Source: Candidatus Zemynaea palustris
Lineage (GTDB): Bacteria > Vulcanimicrobiota > Vulcanimicrobiia > Vulcanimicrobiales > Vulcanimicrobiaceae
DNA length: 64,000 bases
Assembly (NCBI GenBank): GCA_003134695.1
Contig: PLCB01000037.1
Coordinates: 57,339-121,338 of the forward strand
Reading direction: 5' to 3'
How positions within the stretch are numbered: the first letter of the stretch is position 1; every line of letters starts with the position of its first letter. The notes below the pieces were generated by a model, which was not told the DNA's origin, made no database searches, and worked only from the letters and a program-made list of their open reading frames with translations. The position numbers and the translations under genes were made by a program. This document shows, one piece after another, positions 7,645-16,237 of the stretch.

Positions 7645-9240
7645 CTATGTCATTCGCGCGTTGGCCAGGTCGAGGTCGTACTCGATCTTGCGATAGATCT
7701 CGTCGGGGATCTCGCCGGCGGAGCGCAAGCGCAAGATCTCCCGCCGCTCGGCCGCCAGCGCTTCTTGCTCCAGCTTGTGATCGATCGCGATCTCCACCGC
7801 GTCGACCTCCACGCCGTCGCGTGCGCCGCCGAGATGGCTCTGCAGGTGCACGATACGGTACTCGTACTCGCCCAGGATGCGTCCCTCGACTTCCCAATGG
7901 TCGGTCGAGTCGAAGGTCGGCTCGAGTTCGCGCAAGCGCTGGATGCCGGCGCGCAACGCGTCCACGCGGACCTCGATTTCGCGAGCGGCCAGGTTTTCGT
8001 CGGAGCGGATGCGCAGCCACTTTAGAATCGGCATCAGCGAGAGCCCCTGGAACACGAGCGTCGCGAAGATCACGCAGAACGTGATGAAGACGATCGTATT
8101 GCGGCCCGGAAAATCGAAGGGCAACGCAAGTGCTGCGGCCAGCGAGACGATTCCACGCATCCCGGACCAGGCGACGATGAAGACGTAGTTCGGGCCTGGC
8201 ATCGCCTCGCGCCCGCGAATCTTCGGCGAGAGCCATCGCGGGAGGTACGTCGCGGGATAAACCCACGCGATGCGCACCACGATGACCAGGAGGCTGATCG
8301 CGATCCCGATCCAGAGATCGCGCGAGGCGAAGTTCGGGTCCGCAATGATCGCGCGCAGCTGCAGCCCGATCGTGATGAAGACCAGCCCGTTGAGCAGGAA
8401 GATCAGGAGTTCCCAAACCGCGTTGGCAACCAGCCGGGAGTCGGGATCGAAGATCTTGGACGACTGGCGGCTGACGACGATGCCGGCCGTGACCGTCGCC
8501 AGCACCGGCGAGGGCCCGATACCGCCGAACTGTATCGCGTCGGTGAAGAGGTAGACGGCGTACGGCGCGATCAGCGTGATGACGCTGTCGAGCAAGTAGT
8601 CGTTGAGGCGCAGCCGGCGCATCAGTTTCATGAGCGCGACCGACCCGACGGCGAACGCGAGCCCGAGCGCGACGCCGCTGATGGTGACGGCGAAGAACGC
8701 GACGCCGGCCTTTGCCAGCGAAAACGTGCCACTCAACGCCGCGACGATCGCGAAACGGTACAGTACGAGCGCCGTCGCGTCGTTGACCAAGCCTTCGCCG
8801 TTGAGGATCGCGACGATGCGCCTCGGGACCGAGAAGCGTTCGAAGACGGCGCCTGCGGCAACGGCGTCGGGCGGCGAGACGATGGCGCCGAGCGCGAAGG
8901 CCGCCGCCCAGCCGAGAGTCGGGACGAGGTCGTGCGCGACGAGCGCGACCGCGACCGTCGTGACGACCACGAGTCCGATCGCGAGGAGCGAGATGCTCCG
9001 AAGATAACGGCGAAACATGACCCAATCGGTGTTCCAACCGCCGGCATAGAGCAGCGGCGGCAGGATGAGCAAGAACACCCAATTCGGGTTGAGCTGGAGG
9101 CGCGGCAGATTCGGAAAGAACGCGAGCGCGGAACCGCCGATCACGAATGCGATCGGATAAGGTAATTCGAAGCGTTTCGCAACCGCAGCAATCGCGACGA
9201 TCGCCGTCAGGAGGGCAAAAAGCAGCCAGGATTCGTTCAT
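7645..9240 (-). CDS. CPA1-family Na+/H+ antiporter
   Basis: This is a cation/proton exchanger of the inner membrane, with about 12 hydrophobic segments and a roughly 130-residue cytosolic tail rich in charged helices. CPA1 hallmarks include LGAIVSPPDAVAAGAVFER (with the functional Asp), LNGEGLVNDATALVLYR (family ND motif) and WSGMRGIVSLAAALALP. ATG at 9240 is preferred because GGAG lies 9 nt before it; a longer form from the ATG at 9255 is possible. The gene is divergent from the TPR gene. It probably contributes to pH and Na+ homeostasis; the ion specificity cannot be read from sequence. Confidence 0.93.
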   Translation of the reverse strand: MNESWLLFALLTAIVAIAAVAKRFELPYPIAFVIGGSALAFFPNLPRLQLNPNWVFLLILPPLLYAGGWNTDWVMFRRYLRSISLLAIGLVVVTTVAVALVAHDLVPTLGWAAAFALGAIVSPPDAVAAGAVFERFSVPRRIVAILNGEGLVNDATALVLYRFAIVAALSGTFSLAKAGVAFFAVTISGVALGLAFAVGSVALMKLMRRLRLNDYLLDSVITLIAPYAVYLFTDAIQFGGIGPSPVLATVTAGIVVSRQSSKIFDPDSRLVANAVWELLIFLLNGLVFITIGLQLRAIIADPNFASRDLWIGIAISLLVIVVRIAWVYPATYLPRWLSPKIRGREAMPGPNYVFIVAWSGMRGIVSLAAALALPFDFPGRNTIVFITFCVIFATLVFQGLSLMPILKWLRIRSDENLAAREIEVRVDALRAGIQRLRELEPTFDSTDHWEVEGRILGEYEYRIVHLQSHLGGARDGVEVDAVEIAIDHKLEQEALAAERREILRLRSAGEIPDEIYRKIEYDLDLANARMT

Positions 9241-9309
9241 CTGCGCGTTCTCCATGAACCGGCGCCATCACGCTGGGATGCAGCGACCGCGTGCCGAAAC
9301 GCGAGCGCC

Positions 9310-10560
9310 GTGATCGAACGCGCCAGATTGCTCTACGGGGCCGGACGCATCCGCGAGACGATCGTCGTCCTGCGCGAGGCGCTCGCCGCCGATCCCACCG
9401 ACGCGACGGCGCGCGCCTTCCTCGCCATGTGTTACAAGGTCTGGGGGCACTACGGCGACGCGGAGCGCGAACTGAAGCAGGCGCTGGCGGACGACCCCAA
9501 CTTGGGTTACGCCCACTACGTTCGCGCCTCGGTCGCGCTGGCGCGCCGCGAGTATTTCAAATGTATCGCGGCGGCGCGGGAAGCGATCCGGCTCGATCAG
9601 AGCTACACCTACGCCTTCGAGGTCTTGGCCTGGGCGTATGCCGAGCAGAACCGATGGGACGAGGCCATCGCCGCGTTGCGCAGCGCACTCAATATCGACC
9701 CCGAAAAACGCAGCGCCCTCGTCTCCTACGCGAGCGTCCTGCGGCGCATCAATCGCTTCGAGGAGGCGCGCATCGCGATCGAGGCCGCGCTCAGGCTCTC
9801 GCCCGAATATGCCGACGCGCACGCCATCCACGGCTGGATACTGTTCGACGAACGACACTTCGACGAGGCACTCGTCGCGTTTCGCGAAGCGATGCGCCTC
9901 AATCCGTATCTGATCGACGCGCGGCGTGGTTTGGTCGAGGCGCTCAAGGCCGCAAATCCGCTTTACCGTATGGTGCGGACGTACGCTCCTTTCGTCGTCG
10001 GCGCCGCGCTCGTCCCCGCGATCGTCGCGCTCTTCGGCAGCGGCATCCACGTGCTGCACGCGGCCTTCTACGCGCTCGTCCTGCTGTCGTACGCTGCGAT
10101 CGCGGCGCTATTGATCGACGCCGTTGCGACCGTCGCGATGCTGCGGCGCCGTTTCGGAAAAATGAGCGTCACCGCCGATCAACGTCGCTACGCCGTCGTC
10201 GCCGGCTGCTGCGTCGCCCTGAACGGGTTCGCGTTTCTCGCCTGGCTCGGAGAACCGTCGAACGCGCCGCTCTACGCCGCCGTCATCGTCGGAAGCTTCG
10301 GCGTGCTGAGCGGCGCGGCGCTCTCGCTGCGGCCGGGCCCCGCGCGCTTTTGGCTCGCGCTGTACACGTTGACGTTCTGCGGCTCGGCGCTCCTCGTTCC
10401 GCTCGAGTTGATCGACGAGAACCGGTTTCATTTCAGCAACGCCGAGGACGCGCTCGCCGCGACGACGATTCTGATTCTGGGAACGTGGCTCAGCCTGGCC
10501 GGCATCGCGTGGCTGCGCCGGCGGCGCGTTCGCATCGCAGGCATCGTAGGCGCCGGGTAG
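9310..10560 (+). CDS. TPR-repeat membrane protein
   Basis: Residues 1-215 form about six tetratricopeptide repeats (for example EALAADPTDATARAFLA, ELKQALADDPNLGYAHYVRA and AALRLSPEYADAHAIHG). Residues 220-410 contain about six hydrophobic segments separated by short loops and ending in an arginine-rich tail. This arrangement puts a protein-interaction platform on a membrane anchor. I cannot name the partner or assign a specific function. GTG at 9310 opens just after the divergent antiporter promoter region. The following barrel-like gene starts 13 bp downstream and is probably co-transcribed. Confidence 0.8.
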   Translation: MIERARLLYGAGRIRETIVVLREALAADPTDATARAFLAMCYKVWGHYGDAERELKQALADDPNLGYAHYVRASVALARREYFKCIAAAREAIRLDQSYTYAFEVLAWAYAEQNRWDEAIAALRSALNIDPEKRSALVSYASVLRRINRFEEARIAIEAALRLSPEYADAHAIHGWILFDERHFDEALVAFREAMRLNPYLIDARRGLVEALKAANPLYRMVRTYAPFVVGAALVPAIVALFGSGIHVLHAAFYALVLLSYAAIAALLIDAVATVAMLRRRFGKMSVTADQRRYAVVAGCCVALNGFAFLAWLGEPSNAPLYAAVIVGSFGVLSGAALSLRPGPARFWLALYTLTFCGSALLVPLELIDENRFHFSNAEDALAATTILILGTWLSLAGIAWLRRRRVRIAGIVGAG

Positions 10561-10573
10561 AAGCGCGGAAGAT

Positions 10574-11101
10574 ATGCAGAAATCCACCGCCATCATATTC
10601 ATTGCGACGCTCGCGCTCGGCGCGAGCACAACCGTGCCGGTGTGCGCCGACGCACAACTTGGCCTCGGCGTCGGTCCCTCGATCATGTTTCAAAGCGCGG
10701 CGCGGCAAGTCGGCGGAACCGATCAACTCAACATCAACGCTACGCTCGACCTGGGCGGTTCGAAACATTTTCCGCTGCGAAACTCGCTCATGTTCGACTA
10801 CGCCGGCGGTTCGGCCAACGGCGGCTCGCTCAACGACTACGGCCTCGGCTTTGGAACGCGACTCAACACGCCGGTCTACATCGGTGCCGGCGCGTTCCTG
10901 TATAGTGTGAACGCGAATCAAGGCCCGGTGGTCGGGACGCACACGGCGACCGGCTTCGGCTCGAACATCTTCGTCGGCGAGAAGATCCTCGACGTGCCGG
11001 GCGGCGCCGCTTTCGCCGCGCAGTTGACCTATCGCCAAATCCCCATCGTCAACGGCCTCAACCCGGGGGGCCTGGCGCTCACCCTTCGGGTCTCGCTTTA
11101 G
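10574..11101 (+). CDS. Small exported, probably outer-membrane beta-barrel-like protein
   Basis: The 175-residue protein carries a signal peptide (MQKSTAIIFIATLALGASTT, with cleavage probably after CADA). It then shows alternating hydrophobic/glycine strands (LGLGVGPSIMF, LNINATLDLGG, NSLMFDYAGG, YGLGFGTRLN, FAAQLTYRQIP, LALTLRVSL). The strand pattern and the strand-like final residues suggest an eight-stranded type barrel in an outer membrane; this is inference from pattern only. There is a GCGGAAG ribosome binding site before the ATG. It follows the TPR membrane protein and precedes tmRNA. Confidence 0.7.
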   Translation: MQKSTAIIFIATLALGASTTVPVCADAQLGLGVGPSIMFQSAARQVGGTDQLNINATLDLGGSKHFPLRNSLMFDYAGGSANGGSLNDYGLGFGTRLNTPVYIGAGAFLYSVNANQGPVVGTHTATGFGSNIFVGEKILDVPGGAAFAAQLTYRQIPIVNGLNPGGLALTLRVSL

Positions 11102-11140
11102 GGGAATGCCTGGGTGGAACTCAGCGGCCAGCCGATGGGT

Positions 11141-11146
11141 TATACT
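11141..11146 (+). promoter_or_regulatory. -10 element of the tmRNA promoter
   Basis: TATACT lies about 42 nt upstream of the mature tmRNA 5' end. That leaves a short leader that RNase P would remove. The -35 region is weak and not clearly identifiable. Confidence 0.5.
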
Positions 11147-11187
11147 AGGAAGAACGTTGCCGGCCCAGGCCGGCTCGTTCGGCCCGC

Positions 11188-11540
11188 GGGGCTGAGCAGT
11201 TTCGACGAGACGGCCCGTGGTCAATGTAAGCAGGCGGAGTTGCGAGCCCTCCTAAAACGATCGCAAGCGTTATACACGCGAACCAAAACTACGCACTGGC
11301 TGCCTAACTTAGGTTAGCCACGGTCCTCGAGGGGTCGCCGATGCCGCCTCGTTGACCGTCAACAAGTTCGGCTGGGACGAGGAATCCGCTCCGAGATTCG
11401 TCCGAGATCAAAGGGGCTGCGTCCGACGTGATTCCGGTTTCGAGAAGCCCGCCGGACTAAGACAAAATCGAAGCTGAGCCTGGAGAAAGCGTTGGTCCGG
11501 CGTTTCGGACTCGGGGGGCGGTTCCCCGACAGCTCCACCA
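11188..11540 (+). ncRNA. ssrA: Transfer-messenger RNA (tmRNA)
   Basis: tmRNA rescues stalled ribosomes and tags the unfinished protein for proteolysis. The 5' end GGGGCTGAGCAGTTTCGACG is the canonical tmRNA start. The 3' end CAGCTCCACCA pairs with GGGGCTG to form the alanine-type acceptor stem and carries an encoded CCA. The tag reading frame runs from the probable resume codon GCA at 11263 to TAA at 11305 and encodes ASVIHANQNYALAA, with the standard ALAA degron. The length is 353 nt, in the normal range for a one-piece tmRNA. Six T residues follow the CCA. One oddity is that the T-arm reads as TCGGGG-GGCGGTT-CCCCGA, which lacks the usual TTCRA loop. Confidence 0.95.
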
Positions 11541-11610
11541 TTTTTTAGACGGGCGCCGGTACGCGATTCGGCGCCGCCGGCACGTGCCCATTGAGCACGG
11601 GCACCGGCAG

Positions 11611-11742
11611 ATCGTTGGTTCAGGACTGGGCCTAGCGATCGCGAAGCGTGCCGTCGAGCGCGCGGGTGGATCCATTTCCCTGGAAAGCGAACGTTTCGTC
11701 GGAGCGAAGGTCACGATCGCGCTGCCCCGCCGCACTTCATAA
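11611..11742 (+). pseudogene. Remnant of a histidine-kinase ATPase C-terminus
   Basis: This frame ends at the TAA at 11740 and encodes the C-terminal tail of a HATPase_c domain: the G2-box region GSGLGLAIAKRAVERAGG, then the closing strands ISLESE and AKVTIALPRR. No N, G1 or F boxes and no dimerisation domain precede it. The frame closes at 11458 and is occupied upstream by the tmRNA gene. It therefore cannot be a functional kinase and looks like a leftover. A short unrelated protein is possible but less likely. Confidence 0.55.
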
Positions 11743-11764
11743 GGAAGTCCAGCGGATATAGCTG

Positions 11765-12541
11765 CTACGCGAAGCGCGCGGCGACGATCGCGATATCGTC
11801 GTGAGGGCGCATATTGCAGAAGGCGAGAGCTGTCTGCATCAGGTTGTGCGCCTGGTCGTGCGCGCTGCACGAGCGGTTTTCTTCGATCACGTCCAGCATC
11901 GGATGCTCGTAGAAGAAGGCGCCATCCGACGAACGAGCCTCGGTGATGCCGTCGGTTGTTACAATCAGCGTTGAGTCGTGCGCATTCATGCTGACGAGCC
12001 GTTGGTGAAAACGGCTGTGTGAGTCTTCAAAGACGCCGACGAGCGGTCCGGTGGGTGGCAGCACGAGGGGAGCGGCATTGCTCTGGATCAGGATGACGGG
12101 CTCGTGACCGGCCGAGGCGTACGTCAAGACGCGATGCTCCGGATCTGCTATTCCCAAGAATACGGTAACGAACGAATCCGGGTCCCGATGATCGAATTTG
12201 GACGTCTCCATGTACAGGACGTTCAGATTGCGCATCACTTGCGCCGGCGTCAACCCTGCAGATACGTAAGCGCGTAGCGCGTATTTCACCAATGCGGCCC
12301 GTGTGGCCGCGTGAACTCCCTTACCGGATATGTCGGCGATCGAAATGGCGATCGACCCGTTGTTGAACTGATAGACGTCGATGAGGTCGCCGCCAACCTT
12401 GGAGCGATCCGCGGCGGGCCGATACGCGGTGCCGATCTCCACACCGGGGACCGGCGGAAACTCATAGGCGTAGACGTCGTCCGCCATGATCCGCGCGGCC
12501 CGCTCGGGGCTAGCTTGCAAGGCACGCAGCGTCCATTCCAT
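11765..12541 (-). CDS. PP2C/SpoIIE-type serine phosphatase
   Basis: The core is a SpoIIE/RsbU-type phosphatase, which dephosphorylates anti-anti-sigma or similar regulatory proteins. Visible motifs are GTAYRPAADRSKVGGDLIDV, ISIADISGKGVHAA (metal ligand Asp), LTYASAGHEPVILI, TTDGITEARSSDG and PHDDIAIVAAR. The first 30 residues form a short helical extension. ATG at 12541 has a GGTGA element before it and lies 17 bp after the receiver-domain gene. The upstream gene encodes a receiver-like protein, so the pair resembles split RsbU-type modules in which the receiver controls the phosphatase. No anti-sigma partner is seen nearby. Confidence 0.88.
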   Translation of the reverse strand: MEWTLRALQASPERAARIMADDVYAYEFPPVPGVEIGTAYRPAADRSKVGGDLIDVYQFNNGSIAISIADISGKGVHAATRAALVKYALRAYVSAGLTPAQVMRNLNVLYMETSKFDHRDPDSFVTVFLGIADPEHRVLTYASAGHEPVILIQSNAAPLVLPPTGPLVGVFEDSHSRFHQRLVSMNAHDSTLIVTTDGITEARSSDGAFFYEHPMLDVIEENRSCSAHDQAHNLMQTALAFCNMRPHDDIAIVAARFA

Positions 12542-12557
12542 GTCGATCACCGCTGCA

Positions 12558-12965
12558 TTATCCGTCGGGTGCCGGCAAGATAAAGGACGGGTCGGTATAG
12601 CACCCACTTCGCACCGCCCGACGAAGCGCGGCGACCATTCGGGGCACCGCACCGCGCGAGAGTACTCCGCTCGCGCCGGCTAGGTGACATTGAGTCGCCC
12701 AATTCTCTTGCAATTCCGACGAGACGACGGCGATGATGCAGTCCGGCAATACGAAACGCAACTGCCGCACGCATTCCAGACGATCGGTCTGGAGGTGGTC
12801 GAGATCGACCATCATGGCGCGGGGCGTGTGTCGCGCTATCTTCTCGACCGCCAGGCGCTCGAAGTTCTGTGGGCCGTCGAAGCCGCCACGAGTGAGGATT
12901 TCTTTGAAGAGGCGTTTCGTGCTGAGGTCGGAAGTCAGGGAAGCCGAATTTCCTAGGGACGCCAT
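12558..12965 (-). CDS. Degenerate response-regulator receiver protein
   Basis: The 135-residue protein folds like a receiver domain. RAMMVDLDHLQTD corresponds to beta3 with the phospho-acceptor Asp, IIAVVSS to beta4 and GASGVLSRGA to beta5-alpha5. The acidic pair normally at the end of beta1 is missing, and the invariant Lys of beta5 appears to be replaced. Classical Mg2+-dependent phosphorylation may therefore not occur. It has no output domain. It is transcribed just upstream of the SpoIIE-type phosphatase and probably acts on it by binding. ATG at 12965. Confidence 0.7.
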   Translation of the reverse strand: MASLGNSASLTSDLSTKRLFKEILTRGGFDGPQNFERLAVEKIARHTPRAMMVDLDHLQTDRLECVRQLRFVLPDCIIAVVSSELQENWATQCHLAGASGVLSRGAVPRMVAALRRAVRSGCYTDPSFILPAPDG

Positions 12966-13127
12966 GCATTGCCTTAACCGTAACCCGGCAGGGAAGAAAT
13001 TGAATCCTGGGAAAATCTCAACGACCCTGCGACGGCGGTCAACCTCATTGTCGCACCCTTAGCCCGCTTCCGCTATCGTGATAAAGAGAGACCTGGCCGT
13101 TGTCGCTGCCATGCAGGAGCGCATCGG

Positions 13128-14138
13128 GTGAGTAAGCCGGATCACGATTTGTTGCCCGAGGATCGACGGGCGATCGAAAGCCTTCCCGGCGACGACCCGG
13201 CGCGGGAACTGATCGGCCAGATTCTGCGCTTGATCCCGGTCTCGCACTGGAGTTTTGCTCGGTTCAAAGGTCGAGGTACCTCCGATCAACTGTTTCGGTC
13301 CGGCGAAAGCGCCGGCGACGCGCAGGAGTTCGCCCAACTCCAACAAGAGTTCGCCTTGCAGCGCGAACGCGCCAAGGCCGGCCCGCGAATCGCTGCATCG
13401 CTGCGGGCGTTCGAGGAACCGTACGTAAGCGGCATCACGCTCATCTTTGCGGATGTGCGACGTCAATTTGGCATCTTGAGCCTCCTACGCAACGAAGAAC
13501 TGGGGCCTTTCACATCGGTGGAAATCCATGCGCTGACGCTGGCGCTCGATGCGGCGTCGGACCGGCTTGCGGGGCTGGCTCTGGCCGAGCCGGAAGTCGC
13601 TGCGTCGACGAGCGTGCCCGGGGCGCCGATGATGCACGTTTTGGATCGCGATCTCAATGTCGTTCTTACTTGGGATGGCTCGCAGCAAGGGCGGACGGCC
13701 GCGGTTACCGCCCTCCAAGTACGTCTCGCCGAACGCTTGCCCCCCGTCATCGAAGACGCGGTGCGCGACCTGATTGCGAATTGGACCGCCGACCCGGCAA
13801 CGCAGACGCTCGGCGTTGCTCATCCGGTGCCGTTCTTGACGGTACGCACCCAGCCGATGGCGGGGTCGGCGGGCTTGTTCGTCGGCGTTCTGCTCGAACG
13901 GCCCCCAGGAGGCCGCATATTTTCGCGAGCAGCGCGCAAGTTCGCGCTTTCTCCGCGAGAGCTGCAGACGTTAGCTTTTCTCATCCCGGGGGCGACGCTG
14001 CCGGAGATCGCCGAGGCCATGCACATCACGTCTTCGACCGTCCAAGATCACATCAAGCACATGCTAGAGAAGACGGGATCGCGAAACCGGGCCGAGATGA
14101 TCGCCAAGGTGCTGGACCACCGTAACGGCGGCGACTAG
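13128..14138 (+). CDS. LuxR-family transcriptional regulator
   Basis: The 336-residue protein has a C-terminal LuxR helix-turn-helix (about residues 270-330): LSPRELQTLAFLIPGATLPE, then IAEAMHITSSTVQDHIKHML and SRNRAEM. The long N-terminal region (about 20-250) contains two mixed alpha/beta stretches reminiscent of GAF/PAS sensor folds, but I cannot identify a ligand. The GTG start at 13128 follows AGGAG by 9 nt. It stands alone between the phosphatase/receiver pair (divergent) and the aldehyde dehydrogenase gene. Its targets are unknown. Confidence 0.85.
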   Translation: MSKPDHDLLPEDRRAIESLPGDDPARELIGQILRLIPVSHWSFARFKGRGTSDQLFRSGESAGDAQEFAQLQQEFALQRERAKAGPRIAASLRAFEEPYVSGITLIFADVRRQFGILSLLRNEELGPFTSVEIHALTLALDAASDRLAGLALAEPEVAASTSVPGAPMMHVLDRDLNVVLTWDGSQQGRTAAVTALQVRLAERLPPVIEDAVRDLIANWTADPATQTLGVAHPVPFLTVRTQPMAGSAGLFVGVLLERPPGGRIFSRAARKFALSPRELQTLAFLIPGATLPEIAEAMHITSSTVQDHIKHMLEKTGSRNRAEMIAKVLDHRNGGD

Positions 14139-14206
14139 ATGCGGAAAAGAATTGAGATCGCCGTCGCCGGCGGGAGGACGGTGATTCGACTTTCCGTGCT
14201 GAACCC

Positions 14207-15655
14207 GTGAGCATGACCACGAGCACGACCTACTACGATCTCCGCCTCCTGATCGGCGGCGAAGCGATCTTGGCATCGGCGCGGCAGTCGCTGCCGGTGG
14301 AAGATCCGTCGACGCGCGAGGAGATCGGCCGCCTGCCGATTGCGACCGACGACGACTTGCAGCGTGCGCTCGAATCGGCGGCGCGCGGGTTCGCGCGCTG
14401 GCGCGCAACCTCGGCCTACGACCGCGCGAACGTTCTGCGCGGCGCGGCGCGACTGATCCGCGAACGCCTCGAAGCGATCGCGCGCATTCTGACGCTCGAA
14501 GAAGGCAAACCGATCGTCGAGTCGCGCCTCGAAGTTCAAGCCGCGGCCGACATCATCGAGTGGTGCGGAGAAGAAGGCCGCCGAGCCTACGGCCGCGTCG
14601 TCCCCGCTCGCAGCACCGCCGTGCGGCAGACGGTCCTGCGCGAACCGGTCGGACCGGTCGCCGCGTTCACGCCTTGGAATTTCCCGGCGGTCACGCCGGC
14701 CCGGAAACTTGCCGGCGCACTCGGAGCCGGCTGCTCGATCGTCATCAAGCCGTCGGAAGAGACGCCGGCGACCGCGCTCGCGCTCGTCGACGCGCTGCGC
14801 GACGCGGGTCTACCGGAAGATGTCGTCAACGTCGTGTTCGGCGACCCGCCCCATATCAGCGAGACGTTGCTGGCCTCGCCCGTGATTCGGAAGATTTCGT
14901 TCACCGGCTCGATCGCGGTCGGCAAGCACCTCGCCGGCCTCGCCGCCAAAGGCCTCAAGCGTGCGACGCTCGAGCTCGGCGGTCACGCGCCCGTGATCGT
15001 CTCGGCGAAGGCCGATCTGGGCAAAGCCGTCGCGATGTCGGCCTCATCGAAGTATCGCAACGCCGGCCAAGTCTGCGTTTCGCCGAGCCGCTTCTTCGTA
15101 CAAGACGGCATCTTCGCCGACTTCGTCGAGGCGTTCACCAAGAAAGCGTCGTCGCTGCGCATCGGGCACGGCCTCGACGAAACGACACAGATGTCGTCGC
15201 TTGCCAACGAACGGCGTCGCGAGGGGATCGCCGCGCTCGTCGACGACGCGAAGCAACGTGGCGGAACGATTCGCACCGGCGGAGAGCGGCTCGAGTCGAA
15301 CGGATTCTTCTACGCGCCGACGGTGATCACAGACGTTCCGCCGGCGGCGCGCGTCCTCTCGGAAGAGCCGTTCGGGCCCGTTGCGGTCATCACGCGGTTC
15401 ACCGAACTCGACGAAGCGATCGCGCAGGCCAACGCGTTGCCCTACGCGCTTGCTGCCTATGCGTTCACGCAAGACGTGAGCGAGTCGATTCGCCTCGGCA
15501 ACGAGATCGAAGCCGGGATGATCGGCATCAATCAGTTCGGCATCGCTTTCGCGGAGTTGCCGTTCGGCGGCATCAAAGATTCGGGCTACGGCTCGGAAGG
15601 CGGGGTTGAGGGCCTCGACGGCTACATGATCACCAAGAGCGTCACGGTCGCGTAA
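14207..15655 (+). CDS. NAD(P)+-dependent aldehyde dehydrogenase (succinate-semialdehyde dehydrogenase-like)
   Basis: This is a 482-residue aldehyde dehydrogenase of the GabD-like group. Catalytic Glu lies in LELGGHAPVIV and the nucleophile Cys in NAGQVCVSPSRFF. The cofactor site includes FTPWNFPAVTPARKLAGALG and the FTGSIAVGKHLA turn, and EEPFGPVAVI near the C-terminus is normal. Substrate choice (succinate semialdehyde versus other aldehydes) cannot be settled. GTG at 14207, with an in-frame ATG two codons later, are equivalent starts; no clear ribosome binding site precedes either. tdk follows 6 bp downstream, so the two genes share a transcript. Confidence 0.93.
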   Translation: MSMTTSTTYYDLRLLIGGEAILASARQSLPVEDPSTREEIGRLPIATDDDLQRALESAARGFARWRATSAYDRANVLRGAARLIRERLEAIARILTLEEGKPIVESRLEVQAAADIIEWCGEEGRRAYGRVVPARSTAVRQTVLREPVGPVAAFTPWNFPAVTPARKLAGALGAGCSIVIKPSEETPATALALVDALRDAGLPEDVVNVVFGDPPHISETLLASPVIRKISFTGSIAVGKHLAGLAAKGLKRATLELGGHAPVIVSAKADLGKAVAMSASSKYRNAGQVCVSPSRFFVQDGIFADFVEAFTKKASSLRIGHGLDETTQMSSLANERRREGIAALVDDAKQRGGTIRTGGERLESNGFFYAPTVITDVPPAARVLSEEPFGPVAVITRFTELDEAIAQANALPYALAAYAFTQDVSESIRLGNEIEAGMIGINQFGIAFAELPFGGIKDSGYGSEGGVEGLDGYMITKSVTVA

Positions 15656-15661
15656 GCTCGC

Positions 15662-16237
15662 ATGGCCAAGTTGTACTTCCGCTACTCGGCGATGAACGCC
15701 GGGAAATCGACCGCGCTGCTCCAAGTCGCCCACAACTACGAAGAGAATGGGCGCTCCGTTCTCATCTACACGTCGGCGCTCGACCACCGCTACGGCGTCG
15801 GCAACGTGACGTCACGACTCGGTCCCAAACGCCACGCGGCAAGCTACGATCGCGATCTCGACTTCTTCGAAGCGATCTCAAATGAGAAGGACGTCTCGTG
15901 CGTCTTGGTCGACGAGGCGCAGTTCCTGAGCGTCGACCAGGTGCGCCAGTTGCATCGCGCCGCGCACGTGCTCAACGTGCCGGTCATTTGCTATGGAATC
16001 CGCAGCGATTTCTTGGGCGACCCGTTTCCGGGCGCCGCGCATCTCTTGACGCTCGCCGACAGCCTCGAAGAACTCAAGACAATCTGCAGCTGCGGCCGCA
16101 AAGCGACGATGAACGTGCGCGTCGACGAGCACGGCCGGCGCGTCATCGAAGGCGAGCAGATCGCGATCGAAGGCGACGTTCGCTACGTCCAGATGTGCGG
16201 CGGCTGTTTCTATAAAGCGGAAATAGCGGCGCGTTAA
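15662..16237 (+). CDS. tdk: Thymidine kinase
   Basis: This is a type II thymidine kinase, which phosphorylates thymidine to dTMP in the salvage pathway. The P-loop AMNAGKSTALLQ, the Walker B VLVDEAQFLS, the lasso/zinc cysteines (CSCGRK and CGGCF) and the substrate-binding GIRSDFLGDPFPG are all in place across 191 residues. ATG at 15662. The 3' end overlaps the convergent membrane-protein gene by 4 bp. Confidence 0.97.
   Translation: MAKLYFRYSAMNAGKSTALLQVAHNYEENGRSVLIYTSALDHRYGVGNVTSRLGPKRHAASYDRDLDFFEAISNEKDVSCVLVDEAQFLSVDQVRQLHRAAHVLNVPVICYGIRSDFLGDPFPGAAHLLTLADSLEELKTICSCGRKATMNVRVDEHGRRVIEGEQIAIEGDVRYVQMCGGCFYKAEIAAR

Noticed and set aside
11114..11317. A 67-codon plus-strand frame covering the 5' part of tmRNA
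   Set aside because: It overlaps the conserved tmRNA 5' end and tag region. The RNA explains the conservation.
11457..11870. A 137-codon minus-strand frame across tmRNA and the phosphatase 3' end
   Set aside because: It runs through the tmRNA gene and the kinase remnant and has no recognisable protein features.
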